64,000 nt of DNA from Castor canadensis (lineage: Eukaryota > Chordata > Mammalia > Rodentia > Castoridae), in assembly GCF_047511655.1 (NCBI RefSeq), contig NC_133390.1:88543583-88607582 (forward strand). The letters run 5' to 3'. Positions 21,311 through 30,835 of this stretch are shown piece by piece; positions within the stretch are counted from its first letter, which is position 1; each line of letters begins with the position of its first letter. The notes below the pieces were generated by a model that ran no database searches, was not told where the DNA came from, and saw nothing but the letters and a program-made list of their open reading frames with translations. The translations under genes were made by a program, and so were the position numbers.

Positions 21311-22399
21311 GCCCCTGCCTCCCACAGGTCACCTACTTAGGTGGGTTCTGAAAAGGACAGACTCACTCTCTGAGTCATGAGTGAATCAACCCAATCCCCT
21401 GTTTCCCACTCCCCCATACCATAAAGCAGCTTAGAGCTTTCTTGGGAATTACAGGATTTTGCAGAATCTGGATCCCTAGATATGCAGCCTTTAGCAGACA
21501 CCATTTTATGATCCTTCTAATATTCCTATTTGGGTCTTACATAATAGATGCTCTCAAGACTGTTTCCCCTCCCCCAATAAAGGTGCAAACCAAACCAGTT
21601 CACCTGAGAAAGCCTGCAAATCCCTGGCCAATGAGAAAAACCCATCACACCGGACCACCCCTCAAAGTCCTTCCTTCTTGAATCCCTTTGGAATAATGAG
21701 TGACTGCCCATTTCTCTTAAGAAACTTGCCTCCAACAGACCCTGCTCCTCTGGCTGACTATCTACCTTATCTTAACCTTCTCAGGGAACTTCTTAGAGAG
21801 CATGCAGACCAGATCCTGCCCCACCCTATAACAATTTCTGTTAAACCAGGGGATCTTGTTCTTCTCTTTAGAAGATCTTTGACCCTCTCCATTGGGACTT
21901 CGGTGGACCAGCCCTCATCTGGACATCCTCACAACACTCACTGCTGTCAAGCTTAACAGGATCCCCCAGTGGCAGCACCTCTCAAGGAACAGTTAGAAAA
22001 ATGGAGGAGGGAGGTGGAGGACTCTTGGAATCCTCTAGGGAATGACACCTCACAGTGGTTCTCCTGGCTAATGCCCATCCTAATGCCTATGTTTCTTGCT
22101 CTCCTATTCTTAAGCTTCCTCCCATGTATCATAAAAAACAGTACAAAGATTTCTCTTAGGCCGCATGTCTGCTGTTGCTAATCAAAAGTTTAACCAGTTG
22201 TACCTCCAGGGATATCAACATCTCCAAAGCCATCCAGAGGACTGCTGTGAGGGCCCCCACCAGGACGCCACAGGAGTCTAAGGATCTTGCTACATACAAT
22301 GCCCCCTGCCAACAGGAAGCAGCTAAGAGGCCAATGCTTTGCCCCAGTTCCCGATCCTCAGCCCCTACCCTCATCATTATTAAAGAAAAAATGGGGGAA
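21311..22399 (+). pseudogene. ERV-B RT thumb, integrase C-terminus and env tail remnants
   Basis: FLGITGFCRIWIPRYAAFSR (21,440-21,500) is RT thumb-like. LADYLPYLNLLRELLREHAD and then VKPGDLVLLF (21,750-21,870) are integrase C-terminal, followed in another frame by LDILTTLTAVKLNRIPQWQH. A TM-tail frame at 21,969-22,181 has the hydrophobic anchor WFSWLMPILMPMFLALLFLS. A polypurine-type AAAAAATGGGGGAA precedes the 3' LTR. Large deletions join these pieces. Confidence 0.8.
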
Positions 22400-22740
22400 T
22401 GATAGAACAATAATGTTACCATTTTGTGAATCAGTGGTCATTTTGTCCTCAGGCCTCACTTCTTGAGAAATGGAGCCTCCAGGTAGTTCCACCCCCAATG
22501 GCATCCCTACCCTTAACAGAAATTTCCATGCTCTAAGACAGCCTCACCCCTAACAGAGACTCCCGCACATGCGCTAACTTCCTCAAGCTCCCTCTTCTAT
22601 AAAAGCCACATCTAGCCCGGAGTCTGTGCTGTGCCATCTTTCCCCAGTCAGCCTGGCAGTTTGAGCCTGGCATTAAACCTTGCTCTTGGATGTGAGACTT
22701 TTCTCATGAGCTTTCTTTGTGAGCAGCATTTTTCCTAACA
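22400..22740 (+). repeat. ERV-B 3' LTR
   Basis: 341 bases, TGATAG...CTAACA. It has CTATAAAAGCC near 22,598 and ATTAAA at 22,672-22,677. It follows a polypurine tract and is followed by the CTGCC target duplication and resumed ERV-A env tail text. Confidence 0.92.
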
Positions 22741-22745
22741 CTGCC

Positions 22746-22890
22746 TAATCCCCCTAGTACTGCAGTCCTTCAGGACCATTATGGAAGCCACGATAGAAGG
22801 AAAGACAGCTGCTCCTGTAATGGCACTATGGAAATATAAGCCCATAGATGAAGATGACCCAAAAGAAAGTCTAAGCAACAAAGGGGGGAA
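22746..22890 (+). pseudogene. env: ERV-A env tail and polypurine tract
   Basis: This is the remainder of the ERV-A env cytoplasmic tail after the ERV-B insertion. The purine run AAAGGGGGGAA at 22,880-22,890 is directly followed by the LTR start TGTGGCAC. This places the next LTR as the true 3' LTR of ERV-A. Confidence 0.82.
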
Positions 22891-23234
22891 TGTGGCACAA
22901 AGGCGGGGAGGGAGAAGGGAGATAATGAATGATGAGAAATAATGAGTGCTGCAGTGAGACAAAGAAAAACTGAATTTGGGGAATGTCACCTAGAATGAGA
23001 CCAGAGAAGGTTCACTTCTCCCCAGAAGTTAAAGTGACCAATGAAATAGCATGCAACCATGTATGGGGCAAGCTCTACCCCCTTTTATACCTGCTCTAAC
23101 TGGTATATAAGGAAGACCCCCTTTGTTCTCAGGGCTCAGTCTTTCTATGTGAACCTGCTGAGCTACTGTTGGCCGGATTAATAAACTTGCTTCCCAAAAG
23201 CTTTGGTGCCCCATCTCTCTGTCAGCCTGCAACA
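22891..23234 (+). repeat. ERV-A 3' LTR
   Basis: 344 bases, TGTGGC...GCAACA. CCAATGAAAT lies near 23,038, TATATAAG near 23,103 and AATAAA at 23,180-23,185. It is homologous throughout to 11,611-11,937. It carries a small insertion relative to the 5' copy in the R region (GGAAGACCCCCTTTGTTCTC area). Confidence 0.9.
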
Positions 23235-23402
23235 TTCTGGGGGCTCATGGCTGGGATTCAGAGGGCAGTGTTTTCATTTCCTTTTTGCCATCTCAGTGTC
23301 CCCAGCCCACTGGGAGGGCTACCCCTGCCAGGCACTACTGGATGTGTTGATCCAAGGAGAGGGAGCCTCTCTCCTGGCAAACCTAGGAGGTGAGTTCTGG
23401 TC
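23235..23402 (+). other. Second ERV-A primer binding site and leader, downstream of the 3' LTR
   Basis: TGGGGGCTCATGGCTGGGAT (23,238-23,257) follows the LTR after three bases. The leader then matches 11,960-12,092 up to GAGTTCTGG. The segment contains AGGTGAGT (23,389-23,396), a consensus-like 5' splice donor altered in the upstream copy. Homology stops a few bases later. These are 5'-end features, so a second provirus once began here. Confidence 0.85.
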
Positions 23403-23489
23403 TTGGTGTAAGCTACATTGTGTTGATCATGGTAGGGGACCTTTGAACTTCATGAACCTTGATGTCCATACCCCAAGATTTGGGAAGTC
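23403..23489. other. Unassigned junction sequence
   Basis: It is neither homologous to the upstream ERV-A leader nor recognisable L1. It could be internal sequence of the lost second provirus or a host flank. Confidence 0.35.
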
Positions 23490-23600
23490 ATCTTTCTTTC
23501 TTTCCTTCCTTCCTCCCTTCCTTCCTTTCTTCCTTCCTTCTTTCCTCCTGCCCTCTCTCTCTCTCCCTCCCTCCTTCTCCTCCTCCTCCTCCTCCTTCTT

Positions 23601-23665
<65 letters not shown>
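23490..23665 (+). repeat. (TTCC)n / (TC)n polypyrimidine microsatellite
   Basis: TTCC and CCTT tetranucleotides pass into CTC/CTT trinucleotides and then about 60 bases of pure CT repeat. The strand asymmetry makes it a candidate for triplex or slipped structures. Open frames of about 83-168 codons across it are low-complexity Ser/Leu/Pro or Arg/Glu artefacts. Confidence 0.97.
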
Positions 23666-23669
<4 letters not shown>

Positions 23670-23790
23670 CTTTTGTTTTGTTTTTTCAGACCGAATCTCA
23701 ACTATGTAGCCCAGGTGACCTTGAAGTTGTGATCTTCTTGCCTCTTCCTCCTAAGTTCTGGGATTATAGACATGTACCACCATACCCAAC
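23666..23790 (-). repeat. B1-like SINE, minus strand
   Basis: T-rich tail, then CAACTATGTAGCCCAGGTGA, CTTCTTGCCTCTTCCTCC and CTGGGATTATAGACATGTAC: a reverse-complement B1. The adjacent CT microsatellite probably arose next to its tail. Confidence 0.85.
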
Positions 23791-25310
23791 TCAGTCATTA
23801 TTTCTTTAGTTTTTGTTTTCTTTCTCTCTTCTTTGACCCTCATATATTGATTGGTCACTTGATGGTTTCTCAGAAGTCCAGTATGCTTTCTCTACTCACT
23901 TTAGTTCTTTTTATTTTTTTCTTCTGTTTCAAATGACCTATGTTTAAGTTTGCAATTTTTTTCTTCTGTTTTATTTTCTGCTGTTGAAAACCTCTGATGC
24001 ATTTTGCATTTTATTCATTATATTCTTTATCTCCCAAAATTCTGTTTAGTTCTTTTTGTGGCTTCTATCTCTTCATTGAACTTTTCATTTTGTTCATTTA
24101 TAAAGTTCCAGTTTTTATTAATTTGTCTGTGTTCTCTTTTTGCTCATTGAGCTGCCCTAAAACCATTATTTTGAATGCTGTGTTAAGCAATTCATAGATT
24201 GCCTTCATTCTGTAAATTTATTGTAGTCCTTTGACAATGTTATGGTTCTTATTTTTTGTGTGTGTTCCTTGAAGTCTTGCATTGTTGTCTTTGCATTTGA
24301 AGAAGGCACCTCTTTCAGTCTTTACTGACTCACTTTAGGAAAGAAAGAATCTCACCAATCAGCCTGGCTACAGGTACTGGTTTTCTCTCAGACCTTATCT
24401 ATGGATAGAGCCATTCTACTTTTTTCCCTTCAAGAGAGATATTGTACACCTTCTCTCAAGTCTACAAAGCCAAGCTAGGTGATTAGAGCCTCCTGTTTAT
24501 TTTCCCTAGGGAAGTACCCTGAAATGTTTAATGACAAGCACTTTCTCCCAATCCAAAAAAGTAAAGTCAGGCATTTTCCCTAGGGCAGTACCCTGAAATG
24601 TTCAATGATAAGCACTTTCTCCCAATCCAAAAGAGGAAAGTCAGGTGTCTGTGCTTGTGCATGATCAGTAAAGACAAGTGGGTGCCATCTTAGAGCACAT
24701 ATGAGAGTGCTAGCTGGAGATCAAAGGAAAGGCACACAGTACACTGGTGCTGTGTGTGCTGGGAGTTCCACTGATGATGTATCCTATGAGGTTCATGGAT
24801 GGGCTCTTGACAGAGTCCATGAGGTAGAAAGTTGAAATTATGGCCTTTTGCTGAGTTCCAAGTAGCTATGAACCTCTACCCCTTTTTTACCTGAACCTAG
24901 TTACCTGAAGACTATTTATCCATGATGAATCCTAGGTATTCTGAGTGAAATGAGAAATATGTGCGCCTCTTGGGCAGGTTTCCACATAACTAGGGAAGCT
25001 AAGCACTCACTGTTGTCTCATTTTGTCCCATGGAAGACATTTAGGCTAATGGGGTTTCTCATGGCACTAAGCTGTGTTACCTTAGGAGAGGGGTGATAGA
25101 CTAAAGTAAAACTGTTTTGTTTGCACCATTCAATTCATCTATTCTCAGATTTTTGCTGTCCTTGCAACAGGGTTCTAGGACTTCTTCTCTGGACTTGATT
25201 CTCACAGAGATACTCTTATCTGTGGGTAGTTATCAAAATTGGCATTTCTGTTGAGAATGAGGATTGAAACATCCTATTCATCCATCTTGCTGATATCATT
25301 TCTGAGTTTG
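23791..25310 (-). mobile_element. Old L1 5' region, minus orientation
   Basis: Text such as TTCTGTTTAGTTCTTTTTGT, TTTGAATGCTGTGTTAAGCA, TTCCTTGAAGTCTTGCATTG and the terminal CCATCTTGCTGATATCATTT matches the antisense ORF1/5' UTR end of old mammalian L1. It may be the 5' part of the L1 interrupted at 11,610. Much of 24,300-25,200 is less certain and contains a 74-base tandem duplication. Confidence 0.55.
24499..24646 (+). repeat. 74-base tandem duplication
   Basis: Two adjacent copies (24,499-24,572 and 24,573-24,646) beginning ATTTTCCCTAGGG and containing GCACTTTCTCCCAATCCAAA. They differ at only a few positions. Confidence 0.93.
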
Positions 25311-26794
25311 AATGCCACTATGGTTCTATTTGCATTCATCAAAGTGGGATTAACTTTATTTAAAAGTGGCCTGCAGAATAATTTTATAATCTAAAAGATC
25401 CTGGGGGGATGGGGATGTAAGTCAGGGGCTAAGTCCTTGCTTGGTACATGTAAGGCCTTGATTTTAATCTCCAAATATGAAAAAAAAATTAAATGAAAAA
25501 AGAATCTGAGAAAGAATAAAATCTAACCTTTCATTTTATCAATGAGGATGCTCAGAGGCAAAAGAGCAACTTACTGAAGGTTGTCCAAATAAATCACCAC
25601 AGAAAAAGTAAGCTGAGAACCTAGATCTAATCATTGCATCTAATGAAAAATGCCAACCATTGTGAAAATACCTCTTAATGATAGTGATGCTTTAACTCAA
25701 CTGTCTATTGTTCTTAAATTGATTCCTGGGCAATGCTCTTGTCACATTCTTCAAGTACAAAGAAAAGAATCCTAGTGTTCTGGATTTATACAATCAGATC
25801 TGAGGACTGACATTATTGTAATTGCTTGGTCCTTGAGTCAACTGGCAGTGTATCAACCATTAAAATCAAAATCATATAAGGATGCAGGGAGATCTTGGCA
25901 ATGCATAAATGAATTTATGAAGAAAAGTCAAATTTGAACCTATCAACCTTGGCAGTTTTCCTTTAAGAGAACACAGAAAAACCTAAGTGACCATGAAAAT
26001 TAAAACTGTGTCTTAAATGAATGAGGGGTGCTTCAGATAAAAGAAGCTGAGGAAAGAACAACAAGCAGTTGAAGCTTCTGTACACTGTTCAGAGTTTTAA
26101 AGTTACATTTGGGATTTCATGCAATAGATGAGGCATTGGAGTGAATAACAAGACCAAACCATAAGAATAATTCTCTTCCTATCCTAGATTCAGACCAATC
26201 AGGGTGGTAGTGCACAACTTATATTTAAATGTAAATTTCAAAACTAATTATGATGTCCAAAGAGCAGATTGTAATTCAGTTAGAAAGACAATTTAAAAAA
26301 AGAGTCATTCAATTTGCTAGAAATATTTTAGAAAACAGTGAAAAACAAAGTTCATCCTGTACTTGAACTGGTGGACTTTTCTAGTGGATATGCTAATTAG
26401 CTCCTCAGGGTCCTCACAAAACAGAATCTTTTGGTTTCTTCTTAAGGTTGTATTAAACAATTATAGAAAAGCCAGAATCAGCCTATCCCCAAAGGGGTAC
26501 CTCTCCAGAAGCATTTCAGGACAGCAGATAATACTTTATACCCTTCACTTTCTTTGCCAGACATTTTAGGCCTACCTTTATAACTACTGTATACCACATG
26601 ATTTACATTAGATTTGCTGAAATCGTATTAATATCAATTTTCTATCTCATTATAAAGACACTGAGCCTCACTATTTTGGCTAGGGAAATATGATACCTGT
26701 AACTTGGCACAAAGATGTTTTAACAAATCCATCTTACAATACTCACACATTTTTTAAGTAGTCCTAGAGTTTGGAATTAAAGATAAGTTCGACA
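25311..26794. other. Mostly unrecognised sequence
   Basis: No gene recognised. An old ID-like SINE remnant lies at about 25,405-25,490 (plus), with CTTGCTTGGTACATGTAAGG and an A tail. The rest is unique-looking AT-rich DNA. Confidence 0.45.
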
Positions 26795-26936
26795 CTGGAA
26801 GAGTGGCTTAAGTGGCAAAGTGCCTATATCAGTGTGAAGCACTATCTGGGGGAGTGGCTCAAGTGACAAAGCACCTGCCTAGTGTGAAGCACTGAGTTCA
26901 GACCCCAGTAACAACAACAACAACAACAACGACAAA
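26795..26936 (+). repeat. tRNA-derived SINE with internally duplicated head, (AAC)n tail
   Basis: The A-box half appears twice: GAGTGGCTTAAGTGGCAAAG with CAGTGTGAAGCAC, then GAGTGGCTCAAGTGACAAAG with TAGTGTGAAGCAC. Only the second continues into the B box GAGTTCAGACCCCAG. The tail is AAC-repeated. Confidence 0.85.
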
Positions 26937-27419
26937 AAGATAAGTTCCTTATTAGCATCACATGGGAGCCAGTTTGTTAGAAAGAGGATCTTTAACTTTT
27001 TTATCACTTCTTTGCTTTAAAAGACAACTAGTAATCAATTGTAACTATTGAGTTAACTACCCCACTATGACTAGTACTGTTTTCAGCACCAGGAAAGCAA
27101 ATCAAAGGACAGTTCTGACATATAATTGGTCATAATTTGACATATAACTGGGCATAAGAAGTTGATTATCAGTTTTTATTTCTCTCTCACTTTAAAATTT
27201 TGTATGCCACTTAAGGCAAACTTGCCAACACCTTGATCTTAGACTTCTAGCCACAGGACTTTGAGAAATAAATTTATGTGACTTAAGCTACCAAGTCTAA
27301 GGTAGTTTACTAGTAAACTAATACAGATGTCAAATACTTAATATAACTCTCCCTACAAGATGGTGCCTGAAACCTTACCTTAACGTCAACTATTAAAAAA
27401 GTAAAGAGATAATCAGAAG
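26937..27419. other. Unrecognised sequence
   Basis: AT-rich. No feature recognised. Confidence 0.4.
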
Positions 27420-27549
27420 AGATGGCTCAAGCCTAAGGCACCACATACTAAGGCTGTGAATGGCATAGTATTCAACCTCCAGGGCCTACCTCTAGGCTAT
27501 ATGTGTTGGTTGTTAGGTGGATCAGAGGGTCCACAGCCTAGACCCTGGG

Positions 27550-28100
27550 AATATCATATGATAACCCAGCCTCCTGTCCCAACAGAGAGTTAACCTTCTG
27601 GTAAGGGTCTGAAAGCACTGAGGACCAGCTCTAGGAACTGCACATTCTGGTATGTGCTTGCTGATGCAGGTCTAAAGTTCCCCAGCCCAGGCCTGACAAA
27701 TCACATGACATCCAAAGCCTCCTCCACTCCATAGAAGAGTGAACTGCCGGACACTGTCACCACAAGGAACTGCATTCCAGTGTGTGTGTTAGGAGCCATG
27801 CTGGTTTGAGGGCCCCAAGCACAGATTCTCTAAATCATGTGACTTCCACAGCCTCATTCCCTATGCAGAGAGGTGAGCTCCTGGGTGGGGACAGAAAGTT
27901 CTGAGTCCTGTCTCTGTGAACAGCATCCATGTGTGTGCTTCCAAGCAGGACTGAGGGCCCTGAATCCCAACCCTCTGAAATATGAGACTTTCACAGACTC
28001 TTCCATCTCAAAGGGAGATGAACTGCTGGACAAGGTCTGTTAGGATTGAGACCAGCAGGCAGAATGACTAGGTCCCTCAGTTCTTCAAAAGTTAGTGCAG
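27550..28100 (+). repeat. Tandem ~135-150 bp units in the L1 copy 1 5' UTR
   Basis: Successive units start near 27,550, 27,698, 27,832 and 27,978. Each has an AAATCATGTGAC-like start, then CACAGCCTC, a GAGAGGTGAACTGCTGG-like stretch and an AACTGCATTC-like stretch. Similarity between units is partial. The layout resembles the monomer promoters known from murine L1. Confidence 0.65.
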
Positions 28101-29984
28101 AACTCAGTGCTCTTCTTCCACAACTCTCTGGTAAATTTAGAGGTCACCCTGTGGCTTGGATGCTTGCTGTCCCTGGAGACACAAACTAAAAAACTTGTGG
28201 AACCTGCCTGGCCCACAGTCTGGAAAGCTCTCTGCAAGCAGCAGCAGCTCCCAGAACACAAGGAAAGGAAGCTGCTGTAGTGAAAGCATCTCAGAAGCAG
28301 ACAGACCCTTCTAAACAAGACTCAAGATAGTTTTCCTCAATCTGAACAGTGCTGGGACATGAGGCCTAGTGCCCTGAGCACATGGGCAAAGGAATGGCTA
28401 CTGAGCCATACCACTAGTCCAGTAGTAAGAAATATAACCTAACCTGGCCACTCCACTGTCCTGCATGAACATTACGAATATTTCATTTGAAAGATTACAG
28501 ATGATTAGAACTTCTAACCAGTGATTTTGCCTTGGATGCACAAATCCCAACACAGAATCACAAGAAATTTGAAAAACAGGCAACATGACTTCTACAAATC
28601 TCAACAACACCATAGTAACAAACAGTAGTAATAGTGAAGTGTGTGAAATGTCAAAGAATTTGAAAACATGGTCATAAGAATGATCAATTAAAGACAAATC
28701 TAATAAACACCAGAATGAGTTCAAAGAAAATTCAAAAAGCTGAATGAAATATAAAAGACAATGCAGAACATGAAAGAGAAATTCAACTAATATATAGAAA
28801 TTCTAAAATAAATCAAATTGAAATTCTGGAAATGAAAGCTTAATAAGTCAAATAGACCATGCAGATGAAAATAGAGAAAAATACTGAAGTACAAATGGAA
28901 CATGCAAGATCTGGGATATCATTAAAAGATCAAACCTCCAAATTATGAGTATAGAAAAAGAGGTGAAAACTAAAGACATAGAAAACATATTCAAGAAAAT
29001 AATAGCAGAAAACTTCTCAGAAGGAGAGTGTCATCTAGGTATAGAAGGCTTTGTAGACTCCAAATGGACAAGACCAGAAAAGGACCTTTCCACTTCATAT
29101 TATAGTCAAAACATTAGGAAAACTGAATAAGGAAAGAATATTGAAAGCAGCAAGAGAGAAGCAACAGTCACATAAAAAGTCAAACCCATCTGTATAACAA
29201 CAGATTCTTAAGAGAAACTTTAAGCTATGAGGGCATGGAATTATGTATCCCAATTCCTGGAATAAAGAACTGCCAATCAAGATTACTGTACCCAGCAAAC
29301 CTATCCTTCTTAATTAAAGGAGAAATATAAATCTTCCATGAAAAACACAAACTAAAGTAATTCATGACCACTAAACCAGCACTGCAGAAGGTACTTAAAG
29401 GAATCCTACACATAGAAGAAGATAAACATAATCATGAAAAAATGGGAAAGAATAAATTTCCAAGATGAGAGATAAGCAAGTGAGAAGGAAGAATTAAGCA
29501 CTGAAAAATTAATAAAATGACACAAATTACTATATCCATTTCAATAATAACTCTGAATGTTAATGGTCTCCATTGTCCAAACAAAAGACACATATTGAGG
29601 AATTGGATAAAAAGTGAGACCTGACCATTTGTTGCCTACAAGAAACACTTCACTGGCAAAGACAAACATAGGCATACTAATATCTGAAAAGGCAGATTTC
29701 AAGCCATAAGAAAAGAGACAAAGAAGTTCACACTTTATTTCGATAAAGGTAACAATCAGCAGGAGAAGATAACAATTGTGAACATATTTTCAACAAACAT
29801 TGTTGTACCCAATTTCATAAAGCAAACACTACTAGACATAAAAGCACAGATAGACCTGCCCCCCAACAAAAAATAGTGAGTGACTTTATTACCCCACTCA
29901 CCAACAGATAAGTCATTCAAACAAAAAAAATCAACAGGAAACTTAAAAATTAAGTAAGACTGTCAAAAAAACTGATAGTCTATG

Positions 29985-30180
29985 TCCACTTATCATTCCA
30001 ACTATGTGGGAAGTGCAAATAGGAGGACCATGGTCCAGGATAATCTGGCATAAACTTGAGATCCTATTTGAAAACTAACTAAATCAGGACTGAGGTCATG
30101 GCTCAAATGGTAGAGCATCTACCTAGCAAGCACAAGACTCTGTGTTCAAACCCCAGTGCTGCAAGAAACATCAGAGAGAC
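29985..30180 (+). repeat. Composite B1-like plus tRNA-derived SINE
   Basis: A degraded B1-like half (AAATAGGAGGACCATGGTCC, GAGATCCTATTTGAAAA) is followed by a tRNA half: GGTCATGGCTCAAATGGTAG, AGCATCTACCTAGCAAGCAC and TTCAAACCCCAGTGCTGC. It is inserted in ORF2 of L1 copy 1. Confidence 0.75.
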
Positions 30181-30835
30181 CCCAAATAAATAATCTCACA
30201 ATATACCCCAAGCTCTTAGATAAACAAGAATGAACCAGACTTAAAGAAGTATGGAAAGAAATAATAAAAATTAGGGCAGAAATTTATGAAATAGAGACTA
30301 AAAGACTAATATGAAGAATCAATGAGACAAAAAGCTGGCTCTTTGAAAAGATAAACAAGATTGGCAAACTCTTAGCCAAAGTAACCAAAAGAAACTGGAA
30401 GAAGACCCAAATTAACAAAATTAGAGATGAGAAAGGTGGTATCACAGCATACAATGATGAAATTCAGATGATACCAAAACCAGATAAGGACACAATGAAG
30501 AAAGAAAATTACAGACTAATTTCTTTGGTGAATTTAGATGCAAAAATTTCTCATTAAAATATTTTCAAACCAAATTCAATAACACCTTAAAAAGAATACA
30601 CACAATGATCAAGTTGGTTTCATACTAGGGATGCAAGAAAGGGTCAACATACACAAATCAATAAACATAATACAGCATTTAAACAGAATAAAGAACCAAA
30701 TTATGAGATTATCTCAATAAATGCAATAAAAGCCTTTGACAGAATTCAATATCCCTTCATGATAAAAGCTCTGAACAAAATAGGAGGAATTCACCTCAAC
30801 ATAATAAAGGCTATATGAGAGGTGTGCAAGATGCC

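Larger units (their letters stand above)
19987..22740 (+). mobile_element. ERV-B: internally deleted provirus nested in ERV-A env
   Basis: A second gammaretrovirus-like element of 2754 bases with its own LTR family, unrelated in sequence to the ERV-A LTR. It starts TGATAGAACA and ends CCTAACA between 5-bp CTGCC duplications. The 5' LTR is cut short and joined directly to a protease fragment. The interior keeps only pieces of pro, RT, integrase C-terminus and env tail, plus an unexplained AT-rich block. By hand count the two LTRs differ at roughly 25-30 of about 245 comparable bases, so the insertion is old. Confidence 0.92.
11611..23402 (+). mobile_element. ERV-A: defective gammaretrovirus-like (class I) provirus
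   Basis: The element has LTR, primer-binding-like site, leader, gag, pro, pol (RT, RNase H, integrase), env, polypurine tract and LTR in order. Pro, RT, RNase H and the integrase core share one frame and are broken chiefly by nonsense codons. Gag, the integrase N-terminus and env also carry frameshifts. It interrupts antisense L1 sequence, which ends at 11,610 and resumes after about 23,790. ERV-B is inserted in env. The last segment (23,235-23,402) repeats the leader downstream of the 3' LTR, which a simple provirus cannot have. It is an old genomic copy and is not functional. Confidence 0.92.
27420..30835 (+). mobile_element. L1 copy 1 (5' UTR, ORF1 and part of ORF2), degenerate
   Basis: The 5' UTR with tandem units spans about 27,420-28,330. 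The ORF1 remnant spans about 28,480-29,460 and includes a readable C-terminal piece at 28,945-29,130 (KDIENIFKKIIAENF) typical of the ORF1p RNA-binding region. ORF2 begins near 29,525 with endonuclease text. A composite SINE interrupts it at 29,985-30,180. RT text follows to about 30,830, where L1 copy 2 begins, so the ORF2 3' half is missing. All frames are broken. Confidence 0.8.

Noticed and set aside
11611-23402. Intact or potentially infectious retrovirus
   Set aside because: Every coding region carries stops, frameshifts or an insertion. Both proviruses are old defective copies.
23450-23809. Open frames of 83-168 codons rich in Ser/Leu or Arg/Glu
   Set aside because: They are translations of the CT/CCTT microsatellite and the flanking B1 element.
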